Below are positions 17,808 to 26,961 of a stretch of DNA of 64,000 nucleotides, piece by piece. Source of the DNA: Flavobacterium sp. xlx-214 (lineage in GTDB: Bacteria > Bacteroidota > Bacteroidia > Flavobacteriales > Flavobacteriaceae); NCBI RefSeq assembly GCF_013874595.1, contig NZ_CP059431.1, positions 310,001 through 374,000 of the forward strand, written 5' to 3'. Position numbers and translations under genes: made by a program. Within the stretch, counting starts at the first letter, position 1; every line of letters begins with the position of its first letter. The notes beneath the pieces are model-generated. The model searched no databases. It worked only from the letters and a program-made list of their open reading frames with translations, and was not told the DNA's origin.

Positions 17808-19478
17808 ATGAAAACATATATACATACTACCATTATATTATTGTTTCTTTTTTTATATAAACATACCTATTCACAAACAGTCAATTTTTATGTAGATGCA
17901 TCAAAAATAGGCTATGGTTATTCGTATAATGTAACATTAGGAATAACAGAAATTAATAAAGGAGACCAGATTAAACGATTTGAAGTTAAATTATTAAAAG
18001 TAGAACCCGATGCCAAAGGTTACTTGCTAAATGGAAAACATTACACCTCTTCGCAATTAGGAATTAGTTGTAACCCTCTTAAATCGGCTCACGTACAAGT
18101 TATGTACACGTATGAGGACAATGGAACACTTTTAACTACACAAGCTGGTTTATTGCAATATATTGGAGACTCATCAACAATAGTTTTAGGAAGCAGAGCA
18201 ACATTTAAAGAGCTTAAAGAATGTTTTATTTCGAACCTTGACATTTCTGATGCCTGCCGTAAAAAGATAACCGAAATTTTGAATCCACCCAAAAATGCTA
18301 ACGCGAATAATAATTCATCGGGTAAAAAAACAGATGCCGCTATTAGTACTTCATCGGGAAATTCTAACACTAATTCAGAGCAAAAAACACAAACTACCAC
18401 CACTACTTCTTCTAATAAACCTACTTCAGATGATTTTTGGAACGATAGTCCTTCACAAACTCCTCAAAAATCAAAAGAACAAATTGCAGCCGATAAAAAG
18501 CTACAAGAATCAAGAGACCGTTATGCCGAGCAGGAAAATCGTTTTTTTAATACAATGGAAAAGCAAAAACAAGAACAAGATCGCAGAGATGCTGTTATGG
18601 CAAATAGTTTTTATGCCAACGAAGCCCGAAGTAGAGCCGAACAAGGAATTTCAGATAATTCGTCGTTTAACCAACGGTTTGATAATGTAGAAGATTTGCA
18701 AAATGCTTTTTACAATCAAGCCAATGCTATTAACCAATACGCACAAGATTTAAGCGATGCCAGAATGCAACAAAATGCCAACACACAGGAATATTTGTGG
18801 GGTAATTCTACAGGTGCAGACCAAGCGGTTGGCGAGCTTGCTACCAGCGTTGCCAACATTATTGGTAATGCCAAAGCCGAAAAAGAACGCAAAGAAGCAC
18901 AGGAAAAACTACGAAAAGAACGCGATGCAGAACGTACCCGTATTGAAACGGAAAGAAAGCAAAAAATAGCGAATCTACGAAACGATATTTTTAAGCAGTA
19001 TCCCGAAGGTGGTGTGCCACTGTCTAGACACAACATTAATTTAGATGAACTGTATTTTTTTACCTATTGGTACGACGGGAAAACAACTGCAAAAGTGAGT
19101 AATGTGTTTCCGTATGCAAAATTCAAAGACGGTACGTGGGCATTTAAAGACAAAGTAATTTCTGAATCTGAAAAAGCAGCAGGCGGCAAAGTAACTTTAG
19201 TGGGTTATTTTACCACAAAAGCCTTGGCAGAAAAAGAACGAAGCGTTTTTGTAGAGCTGTTGCCGCAAGCAGAAGTAAGTGTAAGTACTTATACCGTAAA
19301 AGGAAAAAAATGGGACGGAGCAGAAAACGGCGCTACCGATTTTTGGGGTAATGAAACTAAAACAGAAACCAAACAAGAAACCAAAACCACTACACCGCAA
19401 AAAACAGACGATTTTTGGGGAGAAACCAAAACAGAGAAAAAAACCGAAACCAAAAAAAGCGATAGCTTTTGGGATTAA
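17808..19478 (+). CDS. Exported protein with repeated D-x-F-W motifs, unknown function
   Basis: 556 residues with a signal peptide (1-22). It has an N-terminal globular region (25-155), a low-complexity Asn/Ser/Thr linker, a charged predicted coiled coil (about 220-400, rich in Glu, Lys, Arg, Gln) and a C-terminal folded part (about 400-510). DDFWND occurs near residue 208 and three more times in the last 50 residues (TDFWGN, DDFWGE, DSFWD at the very end), separated by Lys/Thr/Glu spacers. The repeated short motif suggests binding sites for a partner. I do not recognise the family. It heads a cluster of exported proteins on the plus strand. Confidence 0.75.
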   Translation: MKTYIHTTIILLFLFLYKHTYSQTVNFYVDASKIGYGYSYNVTLGITEINKGDQIKRFEVKLLKVEPDAKGYLLNGKHYTSSQLGISCNPLKSAHVQVMYTYEDNGTLLTTQAGLLQYIGDSSTIVLGSRATFKELKECFISNLDISDACRKKITEILNPPKNANANNNSSGKKTDAAISTSSGNSNTNSEQKTQTTTTTSSNKPTSDDFWNDSPSQTPQKSKEQIAADKKLQESRDRYAEQENRFFNTMEKQKQEQDRRDAVMANSFYANEARSRAEQGISDNSSFNQRFDNVEDLQNAFYNQANAINQYAQDLSDARMQQNANTQEYLWGNSTGADQAVGELATSVANIIGNAKAEKERKEAQEKLRKERDAERTRIETERKQKIANLRNDIFKQYPEGGVPLSRHNINLDELYFFTYWYDGKTTAKVSNVFPYAKFKDGTWAFKDKVISESEKAAGGKVTLVGYFTTKALAEKERSVFVELLPQAEVSVSTYTVKGKKWDGAENGATDFWGNETKTETKQETKTTTPQKTDDFWGETKTEKKTETKKSDSFWD

Positions 19479-19485
19479 CTTTTTT

Positions 19486-19562
19486 TTGTCATTCTGAACG
19501 AAATGTAATGGAGTGAAGAATCTCATCGAAATTGAGATTCCTCCTATCGTCGGAATGACAAG
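19486..19562. repeat. GTCATTCTG/GAATGAC inverted repeat
   Basis: GTCATTCTGAACGAAATG...AAGAATCTCATCG is followed by the near reverse complement GAGATTCCTCC...GTCGGAATGAC. This is a flavobacterial REP-like palindrome; related, more decayed copies occur at 47229, 47983, 54895, 55395 and 60110. Confidence 0.7.
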
Positions 19563-19610
19563 CTACTGAAAATTTATTTTATGATAAATAACAACTAAAC
19601 CATAATAGAT

Positions 19611-20510
19611 ATGAAACTACATAAACTTTTTTTGATACTAACCTTAATATTTTTTAGTACCAACATCTTTGCACAAAACAACGATATGAAAGCCCGTATG
19701 GAGTTTGAAGATGCCGAAACAGCTTATCAAAGCCAAAACTATAACAAAGCAATTACTCATTTAGAAAGTGCAGAAAAATTGCTGGGAAAACCTACTTCCA
19801 AAACACGCTATTTATTGATTATCTCTAAAGCAAAAATTTTTCGAGATTATAGCTATGAATACAAAGAATTGGAAGATTTAAGAGCCTTAACTAAACACTA
19901 TTTAGATAACTATACAACAGACACAGAAAAGTATAGGGAGATATATGATTTGTCAAATAATATGAAATACCTTCCAAAAACTTTAGCCGAATACAACCAA
20001 GTTAAACAACAAAAAGAAGAACAGATTCGTCTTGCACAACAGGACAGACAAATGAAAGAAAAACAGGAAGCAGAAGAATTGAAAAAAGCCCAAGCTTATG
20101 TTTTAAATTTTGCAAAAAAGTACAATTACAAACCTAATATAACCACATCTGAATTTGCTGCTTTATCTTCAGAAAATGAAAAACTTGTGAAGAAACTGAA
20201 AAGCAAAACATACTCAGGGGATCCTTGGAGTACTAAAAATGGTCCAGCTTTTATAAGTGCTCAAGATAATAAAGTTATCTATTTCGCTTATATGTTAGTG
20301 TCTGGAAATAGCATAGATAGTGCTAATGAGATTTTTTATGACATCCAAAGGAATCTTGCTCCTCAATATTATAATTACAATAAAGAAACAGCCACAATTT
20401 CAATCAACGTACCAGGTGTAGGTATAGATAATATCTATTTTAAGATATTTTCAAATAAACTTAGAATCGTTTTACGACGAGACCTAAATGTTGGTGAACC
20501 AGCATATTAA
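19611..20510 (+). CDS. Exported TPR-like protein, unknown function
   Basis: 299 residues. Signal peptide 1-21 (FSTNIFAQ). Residues 24-90 resemble a TPR pair (ARMEFEDAETAYQSQNYNKA, ITHLESAEKLLGK); a glutamine/lysine-rich helix lies at about 125-160, and the C-terminal 130 residues form a separate domain. The N-terminal 80 residues are clearly related to the protein at 22299, so the two arose by duplication or share a module. No enzyme motif seen. Confidence 0.75.
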   Translation: MKLHKLFLILTLIFFSTNIFAQNNDMKARMEFEDAETAYQSQNYNKAITHLESAEKLLGKPTSKTRYLLIISKAKIFRDYSYEYKELEDLRALTKHYLDNYTTDTEKYREIYDLSNNMKYLPKTLAEYNQVKQQKEEQIRLAQQDRQMKEKQEAEELKKAQAYVLNFAKKYNYKPNITTSEFAALSSENEKLVKKLKSKTYSGDPWSTKNGPAFISAQDNKVIYFAYMLVSGNSIDSANEIFYDIQRNLAPQYYNYNKETATISINVPGVGIDNIYFKIFSNKLRIVLRRDLNVGEPAY

Positions 20511-20567
20511 AATAAGTATAACATAATTAAGAAAAAAAATATATTAAACTTTTAAAACTTATAAATC

Positions 20568-22283
20568 ATGAAAACAAAATTACTAATAGTACCATTTTTG
20601 TTGCTAACAGGGGTGGTTTTTGGGCAGGAGAAAAATATTTCTGATGAAGATAAAAAGACATTGTTAGGAAATGCTAATAAAGATTTTGTGGAACTTGAAA
20701 AAGAATATACGTCTAAATTGGCAGTATATGAAGTTGAAAAGAAAAAATTTGAAGAATTAGTAAAAGAAGTAAATCTTAATACTGCTCCGCAATTTTTAAA
20801 CGAAATCCAAACACAACAACAAACTACCAAGACATTGAATAATGAACTTGTAGAAATCATTAAAAAATATGAAAGTTATAAAGTTTATTATACTACTAAA
20901 GGTTTAACTATTGAAGAGATAAAAGAAATCTTTGTGCCAAATAAAAATATTGTAGCAATTACAGACACTGCTGTACCAACAAAAATTGTTACTTATTTTG
21001 GTGAAAATGAAACTATAGACCACGAGATATTGAAGGATAAATCAGGAAAAGAAGTCGATGTTATAAAAAAGGTATTGTCAACAGAAGGAAAGGATCATTA
21101 TTTTGGCGATATTACTATTCCACAAAAAGGAGCAAAGTTTTTCTTTTACGAATCAAATAAAAATAAAGTCTTTACGCGAACCGCAAACAGTTTCAAATTC
21201 AAAAAAGTTGATGTAAAGATTTGCGATGGTTACTTTTCTGATATTGTGCTTCATGTAGAAGATGAAAAAGGTAATACTCATATTTTTAATAATCAAGTAG
21301 GAATCAGTATTTTATTTTTCACAAGTCATGGAAATCGTAAATTCTTATATTATACTCATTCAGAAAAAAAAGACGGATCAGGAATTTATGAAGATAAACA
21401 ACTTGATAATTTTTATATAAAACTTACGGATGTCTTTTCATATAGTTATGACATAGGGAATCATTATATTCCATTAGAACTAGATGTAAAGCTTCCTGCC
21501 GATACTATTGACAACAAAGACAGTAATGTTAAATACAAAATTCAACAGAAAACCTCATTGGAAAAAATAGTAGAGTTAAGAGCCTACTCAGATTTTCTTG
21601 CTCTTTTTGGAGAGGCTGAAAATGGACTGGTTCAGATTGATGGAAAAGCCACTTTTTATCTTTTCCCTTACCCTTATAGTTTTTTTGGGAGTAAAAAAAC
21701 ATTAGGGCAGATAGAGTATTTACCTACTATTTCTCCTTATGTTAACTATTCGAGGTTTGAGAATATTAGTCGATATGCAAAAATAGAAAACCTAGAAAGG
21801 TTAGAATCGTTAGGATTGATTGAAAAAAGATATCTAACTATGGGGGTTGAAGGAGATGTTTTAAAATGGCAACACAAAAATTCACCTGTAAAACTTAGTT
21901 TATACGGTTTTATCAATTATAATATTGCAGAAATCAATAACGGTACAGAAGATAAAAAGGATATTAAAGATATAAAATCTCTTGGTTTCGGAGGTGGATT
22001 ACATTTAAGCACTAAACGCTTCAATAATTTTGGTTTTGATTATAAAATTGAACTTTCTGAATTTGACTACGAAAATCATAATGGCGAGGGATTTCCTATC
22101 AATAAAATTCCTGTTTTACGTAATGAAGCTGAAGTATTTTACCATCCTAACGGAAATCCCAATTCAGCAATTTTTGTACGTTTGATAAACTACAATTATA
22201 GAGGTAGAGCAAACGACCAAGCCTTTTACCAATTCCAATTCGGTTATAAATTTGCCATAGGAAACAGAACTGTAAGTAAATAA
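20568..22283 (+). CDS. Exported protein with C-terminal outer-membrane-like barrel, unknown
   Basis: 571 residues. Signal peptide 1-19 (VVFGQ). A helical, coiled-coil-like section follows (20-115), then a beta-rich middle, and from about 350 alternating aromatic strands (SPYVNYSRFENISRYAK, FINYNIAEINNG, FQFQFGYKFAIG) that look like a barrel. The order coil then barrel suggests an outer-membrane protein with a periplasmic stalk (inference). Lies between the two related TPR-type proteins, 16 bases before the next gene. Confidence 0.65.
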   Translation: MKTKLLIVPFLLLTGVVFGQEKNISDEDKKTLLGNANKDFVELEKEYTSKLAVYEVEKKKFEELVKEVNLNTAPQFLNEIQTQQQTTKTLNNELVEIIKKYESYKVYYTTKGLTIEEIKEIFVPNKNIVAITDTAVPTKIVTYFGENETIDHEILKDKSGKEVDVIKKVLSTEGKDHYFGDITIPQKGAKFFFYESNKNKVFTRTANSFKFKKVDVKICDGYFSDIVLHVEDEKGNTHIFNNQVGISILFFTSHGNRKFLYYTHSEKKDGSGIYEDKQLDNFYIKLTDVFSYSYDIGNHYIPLELDVKLPADTIDNKDSNVKYKIQQKTSLEKIVELRAYSDFLALFGEAENGLVQIDGKATFYLFPYPYSFFGSKKTLGQIEYLPTISPYVNYSRFENISRYAKIENLERLESLGLIEKRYLTMGVEGDVLKWQHKNSPVKLSLYGFINYNIAEINNGTEDKKDIKDIKSLGFGGGLHLSTKRFNNFGFDYKIELSEFDYENHNGEGFPINKIPVLRNEAEVFYHPNGNPNSAIFVRLINYNYRGRANDQAFYQFQFGYKFAIGNRTVSK

Positions 22284-22298
22284 TAAACATCAAACAAT

Positions 22299-23741
22299 AT
22301 GAAACTATATAAAGTACTTTTAATAGCAAGTTTTTTGCTTTTTAGCACAAACAACATCTTCTCACAAAACGAACTAAAAGCACGCATTGAATATGAAGAT
22401 GCCGAAACAGCTTTTCAGAATAAAGAATATGAAAAAGCAATCACTCATTTAACCAATGCCGAAAAATTATTAGATAAATGGACAGCGAAAGTTGGGTATT
22501 TAAAAATAATATGCTTAGATAAATTTGTAAATTATGAAGAATGGAATGAAAAGGCGGATGAACTTGATCGCCAAGTACAATCTTATGTAAAACATTCAGA
22601 AAAAATGTCTTCCAACCAAATAGATATGGATAAAATGAGAGAAATCAATACTATTGAAGAAAATCTTTCTTTTGGAAAAAAAAGAATTGCTTGGAAAAAA
22701 ATGCCTGAATACGTAAACGCAGAGAAAGCCGAAAAAGATAGGAAAGAAGACGATGCCTATAATTGGTATCTAAAAGCGTATGACAAAGGCAATGTTTTAG
22801 CAACGGTAGATATAGGATATTATTATTTCCGTAAATACGATTATCCCACGGCTATTGAATGGTTTCAAAAAGGAGTTGATAAAAAATACGGTCGTGCTTA
22901 TCGTGCTTTGGCATTAAGATATGAAAATAAGCAAGGTGTTACCTATAATGAAGAAAAAGTATTTGAATATTTTACAAAAGCATTTGAAAAAGGAGATGCT
23001 TATGCTGCGGAAGAAATCAGTAAATATTATTGGTATGGTAAGAAAAATAGTGCGGATGCTATAAAATGGTTGGAAAACGGAGCTAGAAAAGGTATTGTAG
23101 AAGACATGATTACGTTAGGTTATATTTATAGAACGGGTAGTTATGGAGCCGAAATAAACTACAATGAAGCTATAAAATGGTTAAACCTAGCTATTAAAAC
23201 CGATGAAAAAAAAACCAATGCGTTTCATGAACTTGGTATGGTTTACCATAAAGGACTAAAGGATTTAACAACAGCAATAGTTTGGTATAAAAAAGGAGTT
23301 GACTTGAAAAATATATATTGTGCAGAAGAATTAGGAAACATTTATTTTAGTTTAAAAGAATACCAAAATGCCATTTATGCTTATAAAATAAATACCGATG
23401 AGGTTGTATCAGCAATGTATTATACAGGAGGAGCTTATTTCAATTTAAAAAAATTTCCAGAAGCTATGCAATGGTTTCAAAAAGTTCAAACTTATGAATC
23501 AAATGTATTATTTCGTCAAAGATCTGCCGCAATGATAGCACAGTTGTACGAGGAAGGATTAGGCACACCAAAAGATCTTACAGAGGCAATGACTTGGTTT
23601 GTGAAATCGTATGAGGTTAAAGGCGAAGAAATTGATCAGGCACTTAAAAACAAAGTAAAAGAAAAAATAGCCCAAATGTACGAAGAAGGTCTTGGTGTAG
23701 AAAAAGATAAAAAGAAAGCTAAAGAATGGCGTAATAAATAA
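22299..23741 (+). CDS. Exported Sel1-repeat protein
   Basis: 480 residues. Signal peptide 1-24. The N-terminal domain is shared with the 19611 protein (ARIEYEDAETAFQNKEYEKA, ITHLTNAEKLLDK). From about 155 on it carries around eight Sel1-type repeats (AYNWYLKAYDKGNVLATVDI, AIEWFQKGVDKKYGRAY, and at the end MIAQLYEEGLGTPKDLTEA). Sel1 proteins scaffold protein complexes, so this may hold together the products of the neighbouring genes (inference). It ends the four-gene group. Confidence 0.85.
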   Translation: MKLYKVLLIASFLLFSTNNIFSQNELKARIEYEDAETAFQNKEYEKAITHLTNAEKLLDKWTAKVGYLKIICLDKFVNYEEWNEKADELDRQVQSYVKHSEKMSSNQIDMDKMREINTIEENLSFGKKRIAWKKMPEYVNAEKAEKDRKEDDAYNWYLKAYDKGNVLATVDIGYYYFRKYDYPTAIEWFQKGVDKKYGRAYRALALRYENKQGVTYNEEKVFEYFTKAFEKGDAYAAEEISKYYWYGKKNSADAIKWLENGARKGIVEDMITLGYIYRTGSYGAEINYNEAIKWLNLAIKTDEKKTNAFHELGMVYHKGLKDLTTAIVWYKKGVDLKNIYCAEELGNIYFSLKEYQNAIYAYKINTDEVVSAMYYTGGAYFNLKKFPEAMQWFQKVQTYESNVLFRQRSAAMIAQLYEEGLGTPKDLTEAMTWFVKSYEVKGEEIDQALKNKVKEKIAQMYEEGLGVEKDKKKAKEWRNK

Positions 23742-23989
23742 ATATATGGGTAAAACTTTTTTACCATTCTGTTCATTAAGTTTAATTAAAACTCTCTTAA
23801 CTCTTCTTTGCTATTTATAGGAATTTTTAAGTTATCTAAAACTTGTAAAGTTTTATTAGTGTATTTTTTGATTAATTTTTTCAGAATCAGAAACTATGCC
23901 TTTTCTTGAAATAATCATTTCATAGCTTTAAGAAAAGAAGAATATAACATTGAATGTAACTTCTGATTCAGTAACAAAAAGAACTTTTT

Positions 23990-24195
23990 TAGTAAAAAAA
24001 CTTCATGATTAGGAATACAATGAAAAAACGAGTGGCACTACACCACTCGTTCTTTTATATACGTAAAATTACTTTTCTTTACGTTCGTCCCATCGTTTCA
24101 TAAGCCTACTAACCAAGTAGCTTACCAAGGTACCTAATACGGCTAATACAATTGTTTGTATGGCTTGGGCATACAACACACTGTATCCGCATGAT
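23990..24195 (-). repeat. Direct repeat, partner of 14498-14706
   Basis: About 205 bases shared with 14498-14706 in the same orientation: the 3' half of the small membrane gene at 24069, its stop and its terminator. This copy is the intact source. Confidence 0.85.
24028..24050 (-). terminator. Terminator of the phage-like cassette
   Basis: ACGAGTGG-CACTACA-CCACTCGT stem with a T run on the minus strand, about 19 bases past the stop of the last cassette gene. Confidence 0.85.
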
Positions 24196-24236
24196 AGCAT
24201 TACGCCACCCATATAATAACTTTTCTCGTTAGGCAT
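24069..24236 (-). CDS. Small membrane protein, holin-like, last gene of cassette
   Basis: 55 residues from the ATG at 24236 (MPNEKSYYMGG), which overlaps the previous gene by 8 bases. One transmembrane segment (about 18-40: AQAIQTIVLAVLGTLVSYLV) is followed by a charged tail (RLMKRWDERKEK). Size and topology resemble phage holins, but this is inference. A truncated copy with a stop mutation is at 14582-14706. Confidence 0.6.
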   Translation of the reverse strand: MPNEKSYYMGGVMLSCGYSVLYAQAIQTIVLAVLGTLVSYLVSRLMKRWDERKEK

Positions 24237-24468
24237 CAACTGTAGGTTTTTGCTTAGTGTCATCAACAGTAATTTGCGATACCGCCGATAATACACCACC
24301 GGCTACCGCTAAATAACCTGCAATATTTACCACTGCCAAAGGTAAACTAACAGGTGCTGTTAAAAGGGTACCTGCTACAGCAGTTACTATTAAACCTATA
24401 GTACGTAAGGTTTTAAAAAAACTAGGGGTTGGTGCCGCAGCACGTGCTATAATTGAATTTTTGCTCAT
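24229..24468 (-). CDS. Small membrane protein of phage-like cassette
   Basis: 79 residues from the ATG at 24468. Two hydrophobic segments (about 22-38 and 42-62: TIGLIVTAVAGTLLTAPVSL, AVVNIAGYLAVAGGVLSAV) are followed by a charged tail. It starts 2 bases after the DUF5675 stop. The neighbourhood suggests a lysis or export cassette; I do not recognise the family. Confidence 0.6.
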   Translation of the reverse strand: MSKNSIIARAAAPTPSFFKTLRTIGLIVTAVAGTLLTAPVSLPLAVVNIAGYLAVAGGVLSAVSQITVDDTKQKPTVDA

Positions 24469-24470
24469 AA

Positions 24471-24869
24471 TTAAAAAGTATTTGAAGTAATGTGTAATTG
24501 TAAAAGTCCTTTTTGGGTTAAGGTTGCTAATTGCTCCATAACCAACTGTAAGGCGCGTTTTGATTGTGTGCCTATTCCTTCGGCTACAATCTGGGTTACA
24601 GGTGCAATGCACCCTTGTAATTCTTTTTGTGCATTATTAGCGGCATGCAACAAAATATAAGATCGGTTGGGCACATTAAGTACCACATAATGCCATCTGA
24701 ACTTTTCAGAATACCGCTTACGTAAAGTATAAATACCTTCGGGTATACAAGATATGGTTCGGGCATTATTACGCCAAGCAAGCTCTAAGGTATAAGCCAA
24801 ATGAGTTCCATTTAAGGTTAAAACACCATGAGTTGCATGTGGCAAATAAGTTCTGGTTAATACCAACAT
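24471..24869 (-). CDS. DUF5675 family protein (phage-like)
   Basis: 132 residues matching DUF5675: LTRTYLPHATHGVLTLNG, the TLELAWRNNARTISCIPEGI block, YTLRKRYSEKFRWHYVVLNV and HAANNAQKELQGCIAPV. The family resembles L,D-transpeptidase-like or lysis proteins of phage and mobile elements; activity is not established. Here Cys45 and His/Cys residues in the final block are candidates for an active site. One base separates it from the gene upstream. Confidence 0.8.
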   Translation of the reverse strand: MLVLTRTYLPHATHGVLTLNGTHLAYTLELAWRNNARTISCIPEGIYTLRKRYSEKFRWHYVVLNVPNRSYILLHAANNAQKELQGCIAPVTQIVAEGIGTQSKRALQLVMEQLATLTQKGLLQLHITSNTF

Positions 24870-24870
24870 A

Positions 24871-25614
24871 CTACGCCTTTTCTACATTTACAACAGCCAA
24901 GGTATTGTAGGTACCATTGTTTAACAGATAAAAAGCATTGTTAATTTGTTGGTAAAACTCAATACCCAATACCTGAAATAAAGGCTGCGTGCTACCCGCC
25001 GTTAAAGGCGTGTTTAGTACCACAGCAGGCACCACGGGATATTCTGCGGTTGCAGCATAACTGGTTAATGAATTACCAGCTTCAAAATCAACCTCAGAAG
25101 CACCAGCAACTATTTTAAAATGAGTAGTACCAGCAGGTGCGTTAATCATTTGCGAAGGCACCAAATCAGGCAAACTTATTTCAGCCGTGCCACTGGCTCT
25201 GTCTAATGTAGCATTAAAAGGTATGTAAAGCGTGTTGCTAATAGGCGCATTGCTATTAAAATCAAAACCACGCAACAACGCAAGCGTACCCGCTAAAGGC
25301 GTGCGTTCACCCCTTTTATTTACTACATCGGTTTTAAGAATACCCATAAGTTCTTTAAGCAATCTGCTTACCACACGCCTGTCAGAAGTATTGTTAAGTA
25401 GCGGTCTAAAAGCAGTACGTAAATACTTACCAAATACACCCGCAGTACCAAACTCCTTACCGTTTTCACGCGTTCGTTTAAAAGCAGGATCGGTAGCAAT
25501 ACGCTTCTTATCAATTCCGCCCTTTTCGCGCACCTTATACCCATCTCTTGTTTTGTAAAAAGTAACCCCACCCAGAGTACCTTTAATTTTAAAAATGCCG
25601 TCTTGTCCAGCCAT
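24871..25614 (-). CDS. Conserved phage-like protein of unknown function
   Basis: 247 residues from the ATG at 25614 (MAGQDGIFKIKGTLGGVTFY); a longer frame from 25722 adds an unlikely N-terminus. The start is typical of a flavobacterial family that opens this cassette: KTRDGYKVREKGGIDKKRI, then an Arg/Lys-rich helical region to about 110, then a beta-rich C-terminus (about 125-247). The basic N-terminal half and phage-like neighbours suggest a DNA- or virion-associated role, but this is not known. First gene of four, all tightly packed. Confidence 0.6.
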   Translation of the reverse strand: MAGQDGIFKIKGTLGGVTFYKTRDGYKVREKGGIDKKRIATDPAFKRTRENGKEFGTAGVFGKYLRTAFRPLLNNTSDRRVVSRLLKELMGILKTDVVNKRGERTPLAGTLALLRGFDFNSNAPISNTLYIPFNATLDRASGTAEISLPDLVPSQMINAPAGTTHFKIVAGASEVDFEAGNSLTSYAATAEYPVVPAVVLNTPLTAGSTQPLFQVLGIEFYQQINNAFYLLNNGTYNTLAVVNVEKA

Positions 25615-25839
25615 AATGTAAAAATTTAAAAGTGAAACAATACCATTCGTTCCGTTGCAACTAGTAGAATGAGATACAAATATGCAAAACAATAACACAC
25701 AAACACTTACACCCCGTACCATATGGCATTTTTAGACAAAAACCAACACAATTAAGCATAAAAACCAAGGTAACAACATCATTAAATTGATAACATTTAC
25801 CCTTCAACAAGCTATAAAGCACTTAAAAAATCAATAACC

Positions 25840-26060
25840 TATTTAGCAGAATTTCCTGTCACACCGCACTCCATGCGGACCCGAGCAAAGCGAACTGGCG
25901 TAGCAGTCACACAAGTAGCTAAAAAGAAGTGTCATTGAAAATAAAATAGCATTATCAATCAAAGTCAAATAGCCTATTTAGCAGAATTCCCTGTCACACC
26001 GCACTTGATGCGGTGTCTCACAAGTAGCTAAAAAAAAGTGCAATTGAAAATAAATAGCAT
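25840..26060 (+). repeat. Two tandem copies of a palindromic repeat (family C)
   Basis: Two units of about 115 and 95 bases share the head ATCAA..CCTATTTAGCAGAATT, then CCTGTCACACCGCACT and the tail CACAAGTAGCTAAAAA. The second unit contains a palindrome CACCGCACTTGATGCGGTG; the first carries a related but longer insert (TGCGGACCCGAGCAAAGCG). The head resembles that of families A and B. Confidence 0.75.
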
Positions 26061-26061
26061 T

Positions 26062-26275
26062 ATCAATCAAAATCAAATTGAACTATTAAGCAGAATCAAA
26101 AAAACGACATTAGTTTTTCAGCGAGCGTCAAAAAGTTGCACTTTCCGTAAAAAGAAATGCTGTCTGAGCTTGAAAAGCGAGTTTATTTCTTTTAGGAAAG
26201 AAAACTTATTTTGACCGTTGAAAAAATAGAGTCTTGATCTTTTGGTTCGTTTTGTATCAAGACAAAATGAACAAA
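26062..26275 (+). repeat. Long hairpin repeat, family A, copy 3
   Basis: Same layout as 5593-5810: head, GACATTAG, left arm GTCAAAAAGTTGCACTTTCC, core CTGTCTGAGCTTGAAAAGCG, right arm GGAAAGAAAACTTATTTTGAC and tail. It lies 20 kb from the other copies and directly follows the family C repeats. Confidence 0.85.
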
Positions 26276-26390
26276 ATTTTCTATTTACTTCCTTTAACAC
26301 TACTAAACACAAAAAGAACTCCCATTTTTTCCCACCTTGGGAAAACACCCCAAAAAACAAACACATATTTGTTGCATTAAAAAACAACAA

Positions 26391-26591
26391 ATGAAAACAA
26401 AAGAAACAAGAATATGCATCTACCCAAAAGATGTTATGCGTATTACAGGAAAAAGCTACCGTCAAAGTTTACGTATGCTTCATCAAATAAAAAAAGTGTA
26501 TGATAAAAGTGCACATCAACCCATATCAGTTACCGATTTCTGTTCTTATACTCGTTTAACACAAGAAGAAGTCATCAAGTTTTTAGATTAA
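26391..26591 (+). CDS. Small helix-turn-helix-like protein
   Basis: 66 residues from the ATG at 26391 (a frame from 26337 adds 18 unlikely residues). ICIYPKDVMRITGKSYRQSL looks like the start of a winged-helix or excisionase-type DNA-binding fold; the C-terminus has SVTDFCSYTRLTQEEVIKFL. Proteins of this kind are scattered near flavobacterial mobile elements. No partner gene is adjacent. Confidence 0.6.
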   Translation: MKTKETRICIYPKDVMRITGKSYRQSLRMLHQIKKVYDKSAHQPISVTDFCSYTRLTQEEVIKFLD

Positions 26592-26961
26592 AAGTCTATT
26601 GATGATTTATTGATTAAATAGTAAAAATCGAATAAAATGCTATTCTCGATACAATTTTTCTTCATTACATTTCGAAAAACCACTCGAATTGACGCATTCT
26701 ATTTGTACATACAGAATATATCAATGATTAAATATCTGTGCAAATCATCATTCTTTAGTTCAAAAAAACATCTGTGCATCTGTGGCAAAAAATAAAAGGC
26801 AACTGTATAACTATAACAGGATTTATTTAAAAATAGGTATAGTTATTTTAGGACGGGTCAGGACGGGTCATAGGACGGGTCAACTCCATAGATAAAGCAT
26901 AGTAAAGGCATAGATAAAGCATAGATAGTGCATGAGTAATGTATGAACACACCTAAAAAAC
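26592..26961. repeat. Gene-free stretch with short tandem repeats
   Basis: GGACGGGTCA occurs three times at 26851-26860, 26861-26870 and 26873-26882. It is followed by CATAGATAAAG-type repeats (26887-26929). At 26768 there is ATCTGTGCATCTGTGG, a dispersed repeat also seen (inverted) near 54828 and 55361. No gene seen. Confidence 0.7.

Noticed and set aside
24069..25614. A prophage
   Set aside because: No integrase, capsid, terminase or tail genes are found in the window; only a four-gene cassette.
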